Shown here: piece after piece, positions 1 through 8,534 of the stretch | Layout of the letters: every line of letters starts with the position of its first letter | Position numbering within the stretch: the stretch's first letter is position 1 | Assembly: GCF_000820505.1 (NCBI RefSeq) | Contig: NZ_JWJD01000003.1 | Location: 402,411 to 466,410 of the forward strand | Length of the DNA: 64,000 bases | Direction of reading: 5' to 3' | DNA from: Geoalkalibacter ferrihydriticus DSM 17813 | GTDB taxonomy: Bacteria > Desulfobacterota > Desulfuromonadia > Desulfuromonadales > Geoalkalibacteraceae | Notes under the pieces: model-generated | What the model saw: the letters and a program-made list of their open reading frames with translations, nothing else | Database searches by the model: none | What the model was told of the DNA's origin: nothing | Translations under genes and position numbers: made by a program

Positions 1-2
1 CG

Positions 3-1256
3 ATGAATAAAAATCAGCCACGCGCAGCCATCATCGGCGGCATGCGCACTCCCTTCGTTAAGGCAGGGGGGCCATTTCGTCACATCGATCCGTTGAAGCT
101 TTCGAGCCACGCCGTGCGCGGTCTTCTGGAGCGCTTCGCTCTTGATCCCGCGAAGGTCGATCGGTTGGTGTGGGGCCGGGTCATCCATGATCCGCACATC
201 TCCAATCTGGCACGGGAAATCGTCTTTGATCTCAAATTGCCTGCCCATATTCACGCTGACCTGGTGTCCAACAACTGTATAACCGGCATTCATGCCATGA
301 TGGCGGTGAGCGACGCCATTGCCCTGGGTCAATGTGAGGTCGGCATTGCCGGCGGGGTGGAATCCATGTCCAACACGCCGCTGCTGTTCGGTCACGATGC
401 CACGCGCATTTTCACTGACGCGGCCATGGCTAAGGCCTTGGTCGACCGTTTAAAAATTCTGGCGCAATTGCGACCGGGACATTTTAAACCCCGTGCCCTT
501 GGCGTCAAGGAACCCTCGACCGGATTGTCCATGGGCGAGCATGCGGAAATTTCTGCAAAAAAGTGGGACGTTAACCGCCGCGAACAGGACGAAATCGCCC
601 TGCGCAGCCATCAGCGCGCGGCTGCCGCCACCGCCGATGGACGGCTGAAGGCAGAGATTTATCCTCTAGGAGGCGTGGCGCACGACACTATCGTGCGCGG
701 CGACACCAGCCTGGAAAAACTCGCAAAACTACCAGCGGTTTTTGATCGCAGCGCCTCTGGGACCATTAGTGCCGGAAACGCGAGCCCCTTGACGGATGGT
801 GCCTCAGCTTTGCTGCTCATGTCCGAGGAGCGTGCCGCGGTCGAAGAGCTTGAGGTTCTCGCCCTTATCAAAGCCGTGGAATTTGCCGCTATCGATCCCG
901 CTGATGGGTTGCTCATGGCGCCGGCGGTGGCGGTGCCACGTTTGTTGCGGCGGACCGGTTTGACCCTTGACCAGATGGATATCGTGGAAATGCATGAAGC
1001 CTTTGGTGCCCAGGTGGCGTGTAATCTCAAGGCCTGGGAAAAAGGCTGGAAGGAGGCTGCCGTCGGTGGGGTTGACCCGGAAAAACTCAATCCCCTGGGC
1101 AGCTCCATTGCCGTTGGCCATCCCTTCGGCGCTACGGGTACGCGTATTCTCACCACTCTGGCGAATGAGATGGCACGCCGCAAAGTCAAATATGGGCTCG
1201 TATCCATCTGCGCTGCGGGTGCCATGGCGGCCGCAGTGATCCTTGAACGGCCGTAG
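3..1256 (+). CDS. Acetyl-CoA acyltransferase (thiolase, FadI-like)
   Basis: A 417-residue thiolase that would cleave 3-ketoacyl-CoA or condense acetyl-CoA units in the cytoplasm. The catalytic residues are visible: nucleophile Cys92 in NNCITG, His373 in GHPFGATGTR and Cys403 in SICAAG, with the usual 30-residue spacing between the last two; a further conserved His331 lies in EMHEAFG. The early text IIGGMRTPF fits the beginning of a FadI-type thiolase, so ATG at base 3 is a sensible start, but its ribosome site lies outside the window and a partner such as fadB cannot be seen. Direction of the reaction (degradation or biosynthesis) cannot be told from the sequence. The stop codon TAG forms the edge of an inverted-repeat element. 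Confidence 0.9.
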   Translation: MNKNQPRAAIIGGMRTPFVKAGGPFRHIDPLKLSSHAVRGLLERFALDPAKVDRLVWGRVIHDPHISNLAREIVFDLKLPAHIHADLVSNNCITGIHAMMAVSDAIALGQCEVGIAGGVESMSNTPLLFGHDATRIFTDAAMAKALVDRLKILAQLRPGHFKPRALGVKEPSTGLSMGEHAEISAKKWDVNRREQDEIALRSHQRAAAATADGRLKAEIYPLGGVAHDTIVRGDTSLEKLAKLPAVFDRSASGTISAGNASPLTDGASALLLMSEERAAVEELEVLALIKAVEFAAIDPADGLLMAPAVAVPRLLRRTGLTLDQMDIVEMHEAFGAQVACNLKAWEKGWKEAAVGGVDPEKLNPLGSSIAVGHPFGATGTRILTTLANEMARRKVKYGLVSICAAGAMAAAVILERP

Positions 1257-1330
1257 GGGCGAACTTTGTATTCGCCCTGTGTATTCGCCCAAGCTGTGTT
1301 CGCCCAGGGCAAGGCATGCCTTGCCCCTAC
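1253..1330. repeat. REP-like inverted repeat after thiolase
   Basis: The element begins with GTAGGGGC (1253-1260), which includes the thiolase stop codon, and ends with its exact reverse complement GCCCCTAC (1323-1330). Inside are three TTCGCCC copies and a perfect 20-bp palindrome at 1307-1326 centred on GGCATGCC. There is no T-run, so this is more like an intergenic palindromic repeat than a classical terminator, though it could act as an RNA 3' end. A related GTAGGGGCG start occurs at the galE stop codon. Confidence 0.6.
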
Positions 1331-1394
1331 GAGGTTCTCCGTGGTAAATGTTTAGCCTGCCAGATGAATCTCACCCCCCTCCAGGATTTTCCCC

Positions 1395-2903
1395 ATGCAG
1401 AAGATGTTGAAGCTGATCCTGACCTCCAGGGTCTACGATGCCGCCATTGAAACCCCTTTGGACGAGGCACAGGGTCTTTCTGCCCTCCTTGGCAACCGGG
1501 TACTGCTCAAGCGCGAGGATCTGCAGCCGGTTTTTTCCTTCAAGCTGCGCGGTGCCTACAACCGCATTGCCCATTTCTCTCCCGAAGAACGCAGCCGCGG
1601 GGTCATTGCCGCCTCAGCAGGAAATCACGCCCAGGGCGTGGCTTTTTCGGCGCGTATGCTCGGCATTGCCGCCACCATCGTCATGCCGGCGACCACCCCG
1701 CAGATCAAGGTGGATGCCGTTTCGGGTTACGGTGCCCGCATCGTGCTTTTTGGAGACAATTATTCGGAAGCCGCCGACCATTGCGCCCGTCTTGCCGAAG
1801 AAACGGGCATGGCCTTCGTTCATCCCTTTGATGATGAACTGGTCATTGCCGGACAGGGGACCGTGGCCGATGAACTCCTGCGGCAGAGCGCGGGCAAGCT
1901 CGATGCCGTATTCGTACCCGTGGGCGGCGGCGGACTGATAGCTGGAATGGCGGTATACCTCAAGGCGCTGCGGCCCGATGTGCGCATCATCGGAGTTGAG
2001 CCCCGGGATGCCGACGCCATGACGCGCTCCCTGGAGGCTGGCCGCCGCGTGCGACTTGATTCGGTGGGGATTTTCGCCGACGGGGTGGCGGTGCGCGAGG
2101 TCGGGCGGCTGAACTTCGAGCTGTGTCGCAAGTATGTGGATGAGATGGTGCTGGTCGATACGGACGAGCTGTGCAGCGCCATCAAGAGCGTTTACCAGGC
2201 CACCCGCTCCATCGTTGAGCCGGCTGGAGCGCTGGCTTTGGCCGGGCTGCAGAAATACGTGCGTGAGCGCAAGCCGGTGGGCCAGACCCTGGTGGCGATC
2301 AATTCCGGGGCCAATATGAATTTCGACCGGTTGCGCTATGTGGCCGAACGCACCCTGGTGGGGGAAAAAAAAGAGGCCCTGTTCGCCGTGACCATTCCCG
2401 AGCAGCCCGGTTCCCTCAAACGCTTCTGCCAGGACCTGGTAGCGGGGCGCAATATCACGGAATTCAATTACCGCCTGTCACAGCGTGATCATGCCCATAT
2501 TTTTGTCGGCATCACGGTGCGCGACGAGGAGGAGCGCCTGAGTTTCGGCAAGCGTATGAACGAGGCGGGTTTTGTCAACCTCGATTTAACCGATAATGAA
2601 CTGGCGAAAACCCATATCCGCTACATGGTCGGCGGCCGTTCGACAACGGCCGGCCGCGAGTTTCTCTACCGTTTCTGGTTTCCCGAGCGGCCGGGTGCCT
2701 TGGGGCGATTCCTCGACGCCATGGGCGCCAACTGGAACATCTCACTTTTTCACTATCGCGCCCAAGGTGGAGAGTTCGGCAGGGTACTCATCGGCCTGGA
2801 AATTCCCGAAGGAGACGATGCCGAGTTCCAGAAGTTTCTCGGAAATCTCGGCTATCGGTATCAGGAAGAGACGAGCAATCCTGCCTACCGACTTTTTCTC
2901 TGA
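1395..2903 (+). CDS. ilvA: Threonine ammonia-lyase, biosynthetic type
   Basis: PLP enzyme turning L-threonine into 2-oxobutanoate, the first step of isoleucine synthesis. The PLP lysine is Lys50 in the motif FSFKLRGAYN, and the glycine-rich phosphate loop VGGGGLIAG follows around residue 176. Two ACT-like regulatory segments lie at the C-terminus, beginning near residue 325 (VTIPEQPGSLKRF) and residue 420 (FWFPERPGALGRF). At 502 residues it matches the long, isoleucine-inhibited biosynthetic form rather than the short catabolic form. A second Met four codons in is an alternative start; the AGG at about -11 favours the first only slightly. It stands alone between the REP-like element and a small gene. 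Confidence 0.93.
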   Translation: MQKMLKLILTSRVYDAAIETPLDEAQGLSALLGNRVLLKREDLQPVFSFKLRGAYNRIAHFSPEERSRGVIAASAGNHAQGVAFSARMLGIAATIVMPATTPQIKVDAVSGYGARIVLFGDNYSEAADHCARLAEETGMAFVHPFDDELVIAGQGTVADELLRQSAGKLDAVFVPVGGGGLIAGMAVYLKALRPDVRIIGVEPRDADAMTRSLEAGRRVRLDSVGIFADGVAVREVGRLNFELCRKYVDEMVLVDTDELCSAIKSVYQATRSIVEPAGALALAGLQKYVRERKPVGQTLVAINSGANMNFDRLRYVAERTLVGEKKEALFAVTIPEQPGSLKRFCQDLVAGRNITEFNYRLSQRDHAHIFVGITVRDEEERLSFGKRMNEAGFVNLDLTDNELAKTHIRYMVGGRSTTAGREFLYRFWFPERPGALGRFLDAMGANWNISLFHYRAQGGEFGRVLIGLEIPEGDDAEFQKFLGNLGYRYQEETSNPAYRLFL

Positions 2904-2977
2904 ATCGGACTGGCCGCTCCGGGGTTTCCTGGTAAAGTGTGACTTGTAGGTCCAACCCAAGGAAAGGAGGATTCTTT

Positions 2978-3166
2978 ATGGTGCGCTTTTATGATCCCCC
3001 CAACATCGCCGAACAGGCTGTCGTCGAAGGTATCCTGCGCAAGGCCGGAATTGAATTTGTCCTGGCGCCCGGTGCCGAATCAGAAAACGGCCCGTCCCAG
3101 ATTCTTGTCGCCGAGGAAGATGTGCCTCGCGCCATGGAGCTTCTCGCTCAGCAAGGCCGTGCCTGA
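2978..3166 (+). CDS. DUF2007-like small protein
   Basis: A 62-residue soluble protein. The start is set by a strong AAAGGAGG seven bases before ATG 2978; an upstream in-frame start at 2939 has no such site. The sequence pattern (VRFYDPPNIAEQAVVEGILRKAG followed by a variable loop and ILVAEEDVPRAMELL) resembles DUF2007 putative signal-transducing proteins, which pair a short beta strand with an addition-of-helix layout and bind unknown ligands. The family match is by eye and the function is unknown. It is followed by hairpins and a terminator, so it is probably the last gene of its transcript. Confidence 0.75.
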   Translation: MVRFYDPPNIAEQAVVEGILRKAGIEFVLAPGAESENGPSQILVAEEDVPRAMELLAQQGRA

Positions 3167-3257
3167 GGTAAAAGTTCAGATGCGATTGATTCATCGCTCC
3201 GCAGCTTGCGGTGCGTCCTGAAACAGTTCGCGACGGACTGTTTGTCCTGATCTTATC

Positions 3258-3279
3258 AACTCCTGCGAGGAGTTTTTTT
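3258..3279 (+). terminator. Rho-independent terminator
   Basis: Perfect 6-bp stem AACTCC / GGAGTT with loop TGCGA and a T-run to 3279. A second hairpin, AAACAGT (3221-3227) with ACTGTTT (3237-3243), lies just upstream. The 290 bases from 3280 to the next start codon contain no gene or repeat that I recognise and probably hold the promoter of the sensor gene at 3572. Confidence 0.7.
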
Positions 3280-3571
3280 ATGACGAAGGGTTGGTCGTCG
3301 GTTTTTCCAATGAACGAGGCAGTTTTTTTCCGGTCATTACGCGGAGGTTTTGTTTGAGATTCCGGCATTTCGCGAAAGCAGAAGTGTTTGGAAGGCAAGG
3401 AAAATCTAATGGTCTTGTTTTTTAGTCAAACCTTTAACGCTTAATGATTCATTATATCCATAGCTTGTCATCAGTCGTGGTTCGCCGGACGTTACCCCTG
3501 GCATGCGCCCTGCAAAAAACCGGACATCCATCTATATGTTTTCGCTTTTTTGCTCCTAGGGAGGAGTGCCC

Positions 3572-5194
3572 GTGACCCAGACTATCTTTATCGCCGATCC
3601 CGAGGCGACCGAAAGCCTGCTGAATGGACTTGGCGCCAGGGGATTCTCGCCCCTGCACGCACAAACTTTCGACCAGCTTCTGTCTCTCTGCGAGGGGCAG
3701 CGACCCGACATTGTTCTCATCGATCTTGGGCTCCCCGGCTTCAAAGGCTCTTCAAGCCTGAGAAAACTCCGTAAATTGCCCGGTCTGGACCAAGCCTCTT
3801 TCCTTTTAAGTGCCTCGCCGCCGGCCTCGCAAACGCGGCTCAATCCCTTCACTGTGCAGGTCGATGATTACCTGGCCAAACCTTATGGCGACGACGAGTT
3901 GCTCGTTCGATTGGGTGCTTGTCTGGCACGCAAGAGGCTGCTGTCGGAATCCGGGGCGCAGGCGCAGGATTCCAAGTCGCTTCAGCCGCAAACGGATGCC
4001 ACGGCTCAAGACGATCTTTTCCAGGTCATGCAGAAAGTTCTTAAAGATCTTTCCCGTTTTAAAAATCTCGAGCGTTGTTCCGTCGCCTTGCTGCAGCAGG
4101 ACCGCAGCCTGGCCTATGTCATCGCGTCCAGCGACGCCCCGGCTCCTGCCGGCTGGCGGCTCGATCTCGCAAACTATCCTGAACTGCGAGAAGTCGGGCG
4201 AACCGGTCATCCCCTCATCATTCGCAACGTGCGCCAATCACCACTCATGGCGGATGTCGCCGAGCGCCTGCACAGCCAGTTGTTTCAGTCCCTGCTGGTC
4301 GTACCCGTGGTGATCGGGGAGTGTGTCGTTGGTGCCCTGGTGTTGCGATTTTCCGAAGCCGATCCCGAGTTCGGCCAGGAGGAACTCTTCTTCTGTCAGC
4401 TCATGGCTCTGATGTTTGCCCAGGTGATCAAAAGTTCTCAGGATTTGCCCCAGTTTCACTCCATGCTGCGCGAGGAGAATCGGCAACTTGTTAAAATGTT
4501 GGAAAAGCGCGACCAGTTTGCCGTCAAGGCGATTGCTGCCCTACATACTCCCGTGACCGTCATTCACGGCTTTTGCGCATTGATCAAAGATGGCGGCGTT
4601 TCACGGCTCACTGCGGATCAGCAGGAATATTTCGACAAGGTTATCGAAACCTGTGAAGCTCTTGACGGGTTGATGGGCGATTTGCTTGAACTCTCACGCT
4701 TTATTTCCGGACACGCCGCCCTGGAACTGGGCGAGCGGGATCTGTGCATGATTCTGCGCAAAGTTTACGAAAAGGTTTGGCCGCAAGCCCTGGCCAAGGG
4801 ACTTATTTTTCAATGGGATATGGAACCCTCCGATTGTCGCGCTTGGTTCGATGCCGCGAGCATTCAGCGGGTGCTTGAAGGCCTGGTTGCCAATGCCATA
4901 CGTTTTACCGCCCCTGGCGGTCAGGTGCGCATGGTCGTGGAGGATCGCAGTCAGGAAATTCATGTCCATGTGCAGGATTCCGGTGTCGGCATCAAGGAGG
5001 CTGATCTGGCCCGCATGCTCGGCGAATGCACCGCGGAAACGGCCCTTGGCGAGGATTCGGGCTGCGGCCTCGGCATGGCTTTGTACCGCGCTATCCTCGC
5101 CGCGCATCAGGGGCGGCTGTGGGCCAAGAGCCGCCCGGGGCAGGGCAGTTTGTTCAGCTTCAGTCTGCCGAAAAGGCCGGTGGTTGTCGTCTGA
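3572..5194 (+). CDS. Receiver-GAF-histidine-kinase-like protein with degenerate H-box
   Basis: A 540-residue cytoplasmic signalling protein. Residues 1-125 form a receiver-like domain (Asp51 in IVLID, Lys in LAKPYG, but only one residue of the usual acidic pair). A GAF-like region spans about 150-300. The kinase dimerisation helix reads FAVKAIAALHTPVTVIHGF and aligns without gaps to the usual H-box, yet the phosphoacceptor position is Ala322 and the neighbouring Glu is also Ala. The ATPase domain keeps the N box (NAIRFT), DSGVGI and GCGLGMAL. It may therefore bind ATP without autophosphorylating at the usual site. GTG 3572 is chosen because AGGGAGGA ends seven bases before it; GTG 3566 would abut that site. 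A strong terminator follows. Confidence 0.85.
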   Translation: MTQTIFIADPEATESLLNGLGARGFSPLHAQTFDQLLSLCEGQRPDIVLIDLGLPGFKGSSSLRKLRKLPGLDQASFLLSASPPASQTRLNPFTVQVDDYLAKPYGDDELLVRLGACLARKRLLSESGAQAQDSKSLQPQTDATAQDDLFQVMQKVLKDLSRFKNLERCSVALLQQDRSLAYVIASSDAPAPAGWRLDLANYPELREVGRTGHPLIIRNVRQSPLMADVAERLHSQLFQSLLVVPVVIGECVVGALVLRFSEADPEFGQEELFFCQLMALMFAQVIKSSQDLPQFHSMLREENRQLVKMLEKRDQFAVKAIAALHTPVTVIHGFCALIKDGGVSRLTADQQEYFDKVIETCEALDGLMGDLLELSRFISGHAALELGERDLCMILRKVYEKVWPQALAKGLIFQWDMEPSDCRAWFDAASIQRVLEGLVANAIRFTAPGGQVRMVVEDRSQEIHVHVQDSGVGIKEADLARMLGECTAETALGEDSGCGLGMALYRAILAAHQGRLWAKSRPGQGSLFSFSLPKRPVVVV

Positions 5195-5274
5195 TTTATT
5201 TCAAGAAGTGGGTGACTGTTCAGCCTTACCCTCCGAGTTTCCCGGCTGAATGGTTGCGGCAATTTGTTGGAGAG

Positions 5275-5312
5275 CAGGGTCGTTGCAGGTTTGCAGCGGC
5301 CCTGTTTTTTTT
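5275..5312 (+). terminator. Rho-independent terminator of sensor gene
   Basis: Twelve-bp stem 5275-5286 with 5293-5304 (two G-T pairs), loop AGGTTT, then eight T. From 5313 to 5463 I see no gene; this stretch separates the sensor gene from the cysE promoter. Confidence 0.85.
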
Positions 5313-5463
5313 ATAACCTCTCAACCTGTCCCGCAGCCACGGCGGCATCGCTTGGGGTGAAAACTCGCCTGCGGCGCAGATATTCCCCGCGGCTCTTAAC
5401 CGCCACGACCTGCGCCGCGATTGGACGTTGCAGCTAAGGCGCTATTTTTTTCAAGCAAAATAA

Positions 5464-5490
5464 TTGACAGTTTTGATCAGGTATGTTAAT
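5464..5490 (+). promoter_or_regulatory. Candidate promoter of the cysE-isc operon
   Basis: A consensus -35 hexamer TTGACA at 5464-5469 is followed, after 15 bases, by GTTAAT at 5485-5490 (four of six matches to TATAAT). The spacer is short, which is typical of promoters that need or resist a regulator; IscR encoded downstream is an obvious candidate, but I could not identify a convincing IscR site. Confidence 0.4.
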
Positions 5491-5545
5491 CAGTTTAGTA
5501 AGTCGCATGAAGTTAATCTCTTGTAATCTCATGGAGTTTTCAAAA

Positions 5546-6268
5546 ATGCTAGCAGCCATCAGGGAAGACATCAAGGCGGTATTCGACAGAGATCCGGCAG
5601 TGCGCAGTGTTGCAGAAGTTATCTTTTGCTATCCCGGGTTTCATGCCATGTTGTTTTATCGCATCGCCCATTCACTGTGGATGCGCAAGTTCTATTTTCT
5701 TGGGCGTTTCATCTCTCACCTCGGACGATTTTTCACGGGAATCGAGATTCATCCCGGTGCCCGTATCGGGCGGGGGTTTTTCATCGACCACGGTATGGGT
5801 GTGGTCATCGGGGAGACGGCGGAGATCGGCAACAACTGCACTCTTTACCATGGGGTGACCCTGGGGGGTACCTCCTGGGCCAAGGAAAAACGCCATCCCA
5901 CCCTGGGTGACAACGTCATCATCGGTTCGGGCGCCAAGGTTCTCGGACCCTTCACTGTCGGCGACAACAGCAAGATCGGCTCCAATTCCGTGGTGGTCAA
6001 GGAAGTTCCACCCAACAGCACGGTGGTCGGGGTGCCGGGGCGCATGGTGATGTCGGGTGGCCGTAAAATCGAGGAGCGGGCTGATCTTGAACACGACAAA
6101 CTGCCCGACCCCGAGGCCAAGGCTATTTCCTGCCTGTTTGATCAGTTACGGGCCCTGGAGCGCAAGGTTAAGGAGCTTTCCGCGCGCCTGGAGGATGGGG
6201 TAGACGTGTCTGGCGAAGATCAAGCCTCTGAGAGTCCGGACGCGCAAGAGAAAAAGGTCGCGGGGTAG
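5546..6268 (+). CDS. cysE: Serine O-acetyltransferase
   Basis: Transfers acetyl from acetyl-CoA to L-serine, giving O-acetylserine for cysteine synthesis. The N-terminal helical part ([20 protein letters not shown]) leads into a left-handed beta-helix of hexapeptide repeats ([20 protein letters not shown], then [20 protein letters not shown]), ending with VGVPGRMV. The start is placed at ATG 5546, preceded by GGAG nine bases upstream, because family members begin at about this point; ATG 5483 and 5531 would add 21 or 5 residues. The protein has 240 residues and a charged C-terminal tail. iscR starts five bases after the stop, so cysE is probably the first gene of a cysteine/Fe-S operon. Confidence 0.9.
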   Translation: MLAAIREDIKAVFDRDPAVRSVAEVIFCYPGFHAMLFYRIAHSLWMRKFYFLGRFISHLGRFFTGIEIHPGARIGRGFFIDHGMGVVIGETAEIGNNCTLYHGVTLGGTSWAKEKRHPTLGDNVIIGSGAKVLGPFTVGDNSKIGSNSVVVKEVPPNSTVVGVPGRMVMSGGRKIEERADLEHDKLPDPEAKAISCLFDQLRALERKVKELSARLEDGVDVSGEDQASESPDAQEKKVAG

Positions 6269-6273
6269 AAATC

Positions 6274-6708
6274 ATGCGCCTTTCAACCAAAGCCCAGTAT
6301 GCGGTGCGCGCCTTGGTCAGTCTCAATCTCAACAGCGACGGCACGCCCATGACGATCAAGGATATTTCGGCGCGCGAAGGCATTTCGCTGACCTATCTTG
6401 AGCAACTGTTCGTCAAACTGCGTCGGGGCAAGATCGTGCAGAGCGTACGCGGTCCCGGCGGCGGTTATGTTCTGGGCCGTCCGGCAACGCGGATTCAGGT
6501 TGATCAGATCATCGACAGCGTTGAAGAAACCCTGGTTCCCGTATCCTGCATGGAGAAAGACGGCACCTGTGCCTGTACCGATCAGTGCATTACCCATACG
6601 GTATGGCAAGGGCTCGGCGAAAAGATCCGAGCCTTTCTTTCGTCCATCACGCTTGAAGACTTGACCCGCGAGGCGCGCGAGCGCATGAGCGCACGTGAGG
6701 TGCAATAG
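6274..6708 (+). CDS. iscR: Rrf2-family Fe-S regulator IscR
   Basis: A 144-residue transcription factor with an N-terminal winged helix (MRLSTKAQYAVRAL and the wing GPGGGYVLGRP at 60-70). The probable [2Fe-2S] ligands are Cys92, Cys99 or Cys101, Cys105 and His108; Escherichia coli IscR uses Cys92, Cys98, Cys104 and His107, so the cluster site is kept with one inserted residue and one spare Cys. IscR proteins sense cluster supply and repress their own isc operon; here it sits between cysE and iscS, which suggests that cysteine synthesis is under the same control. Start ATG 6274 lies five bases after cysE. Confidence 0.92.
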   Translation: MRLSTKAQYAVRALVSLNLNSDGTPMTIKDISAREGISLTYLEQLFVKLRRGKIVQSVRGPGGGYVLGRPATRIQVDQIIDSVEETLVPVSCMEKDGTCACTDQCITHTVWQGLGEKIRAFLSSITLEDLTREARERMSAREVQ

Positions 6709-6738
6709 CCCATCTGACAGCAACGGAGGAGTTAAACC

Positions 6739-7905
6739 GTGAAACCTATTTATATGGATTACAATGCAACGACTCCGGTGCGGCCGGAGGTGGTGGAGGC
6801 TATGCTGCCCTTTTATCGGGAACACTTCGGCAATCCTTCCAGTGTTCACTGGGCGGGGCGCATGGTCAGCGGCGCGGTCGAAAAAGCCCGCGAGCAGGTG
6901 GCGAAGCTCATCAACGCCGCTCCTGCCGAGATCGTCTTCACCAGTTGCGGCAGCGAGGGCGATAATCTCGCTCTCAAAGGGACGGTCGAAGCCCTAAAGG
7001 ATAAGGGCAACCATATCATCACCACGGCCGTAGAGCATCCAGCGGTGCTCAACACCTGTGAATTCCTTGAAAAGATCGGCTGTGAGGTCACTTATCTGCC
7101 AGTCGATGCCGGCGGCATGATCGATCTGGCCCAACTCGAAGCCGCGATTACTGAAAAAACCATCCTCATATCTGTTATGTGGGGCAACAATGAGACCGGC
7201 ACCATTTTTCCCATCGAGGAAATCGGCGCCATCGCCCGTAAATACAAGGTGCGCTTTCATACCGATGCGGTGCAGGCGGTGGGCAAGTTGCCCGTCGACG
7301 TGCAAAAGGCCGGGGTTGACCTGCTGGTGATTTCCGGACACAAGATCGGCGCTCCCAAAGGCGTGGGCGCTATGTACGTTCGCCGTGGCGCGCGCATGGT
7401 GCCGCTGATTCACGGGGGCCATCAGGAGCGGAATCGCCGTGCCGGAACCCACAACGTGGCCGGCATCGTCGGGTTGGGCCTGGCTTGTGAACTGGCCGGA
7501 CAAGGTCTCGAAGAAAGCGCCGCGCGCATCAAGGCGCTGCGCGACAAACTCGAACGCGGCATCCTGGAGAACATCCCCGACGTCAAGCTCAACGGGCATC
7601 CGACCCAGAGGTTACCCAATACCCTCAACGTCAGCTTCGCCTATATCGAGGGGGAATCCCTGCTGCTCAATTTCGACATGAAGGGCGTGGCGGCCTCATC
7701 GGGCTCGGCTTGCACCTCGGGCTCCCTGGAGCCCTCGCACGTCATGGGCGCCATGGGCGTGGACGTCGCCCTGGCTCATTCGAGTACGCGTTTCAGCCTC
7801 GGTCCCGACAGCAGCGAGGAGGACGTTGATTACATCCTTGAAATCCTGCCGCCCATCGTTGCGCGGCTGCGGGAAATGAGCCCGCTTTACCCCGGCAACA
7901 AATAA
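6739..7905 (+). CDS. iscS: Cysteine desulfurase (IscS/NifS type)
   Basis: PLP enzyme that takes sulfur from cysteine as an enzyme persulfide and passes it to scaffold and tRNA-thiolation proteins. PLP lysine is Lys202 in SGHKIGAPKG; His100 stacks on the cofactor in AVEHPAV; the persulfide Cys325 lies in SSGSACTSGSLEPSHV. The 388-residue length and N-terminus (IYMDYNATTPVRPEV) fit group I desulfurases, nearer NifS in flavour. It starts with GTG preceded by CGGAGGAG. It is followed by iscU and mnmA, its two expected acceptors. Confidence 0.94.
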   Translation: MKPIYMDYNATTPVRPEVVEAMLPFYREHFGNPSSVHWAGRMVSGAVEKAREQVAKLINAAPAEIVFTSCGSEGDNLALKGTVEALKDKGNHIITTAVEHPAVLNTCEFLEKIGCEVTYLPVDAGGMIDLAQLEAAITEKTILISVMWGNNETGTIFPIEEIGAIARKYKVRFHTDAVQAVGKLPVDVQKAGVDLLVISGHKIGAPKGVGAMYVRRGARMVPLIHGGHQERNRRAGTHNVAGIVGLGLACELAGQGLEESAARIKALRDKLERGILENIPDVKLNGHPTQRLPNTLNVSFAYIEGESLLLNFDMKGVAASSGSACTSGSLEPSHVMGAMGVDVALAHSSTRFSLGPDSSEEDVDYILEILPPIVARLREMSPLYPGNK

Positions 7906-7979
7906 CCCGACGCAGGGTTTTATCTTTTGACCGGATTTTGCGAAAAAGGTAGATAAAAACATCCGAGGAGACAACAGCT

Positions 7980-8354
7980 ATGTACACCGAAAAAGTCATG
8001 GATCATTTCAGCAGTCCGCGTAACGTCGGCGAGATCGAAAATGCCGACGGCGTGGGCGAAGTGGGAAACGCCTCCTGCGGCGACATCATGAAGATCTTTC
8101 TCAGGGTAGAGGACAATATCATCAAGGAGGTCAAGTTCAAGACTTTCGGCTGTGGCGCCGCCATCGCCACCTCGTCCATGGTCACCGAAATGGCCATCGG
8201 CAAGACCCTCGATGAAGCGATGGAGTTGACCAACGCCGCCGTCGCCGATGCCCTCGACGGGCTGCCCGCCAACAAGATGCACTGCAGCAACCTCGCCGCC
8301 GACGCCCTGCACGAGGCGATCAAAAATTATAAGGAAAAGCAGGGGGTAGGGTAG
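7980..8354 (+). CDS. iscU: Fe-S cluster assembly scaffold IscU/NifU-N
   Basis: A 124-residue scaffold on which nascent [2Fe-2S] clusters form. The three ligand cysteines are Cys33 (NASCGD, with the conserved Asp35), Cys58 (FGCGAA) and Cys102 (MHCSNLA). GAGGAGA lies upstream of ATG 7980. The C-terminal half of classical NifU is absent, so this is the stand-alone scaffold type. No hscA, hscB or fdx gene follows; instead the operon continues into tRNA modification genes. Confidence 0.93.
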   Translation: MYTEKVMDHFSSPRNVGEIENADGVGEVGNASCGDIMKIFLRVEDNIIKEVKFKTFGCGAAIATSSMVTEMAIGKTLDEAMELTNAAVADALDGLPANKMHCSNLAADALHEAIKNYKEKQGVG

Positions 8355-8433
8355 GCAAAGGCCAAACCGACGACTTTAACGAGAGGGCTGCTGATACTGG
8401 GCGGTCCTTTTCGTTTTGCTTTTTTTGTTCGTA

Positions 8434-8533
8434 GTCCGTTGTCCGTTGTCAGTTGCTCAAAGCAACAACCCTGAACAAGGGACTACGGACCACGGACCAC
8501 GGACCACGGACCACGGACCACGGACCACGGACC
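8434..8533. repeat. Heptad-phased repeat array before mnmA
   Basis: The stretch divides cleanly into 7-bp units. On the left are GTCCGTT, GTCCGTT and GTCAGTT (8434-8454); on the right ACGGACC is repeated seven times without error (8485-8533). The left units can pair with the right ones, with one mismatch per seven bases, so the RNA can fold into a long imperfect hairpin. The last unit is followed by a single base and then the mnmA ATG, so the repeat occupies the place of the ribosome-binding site. Confidence 0.85.
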
Positions 8534-8534
8534 A

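Noticed and set aside
8485-8533. CRISPR array
   Set aside because: The 7-bp units are adjacent with no spacers.
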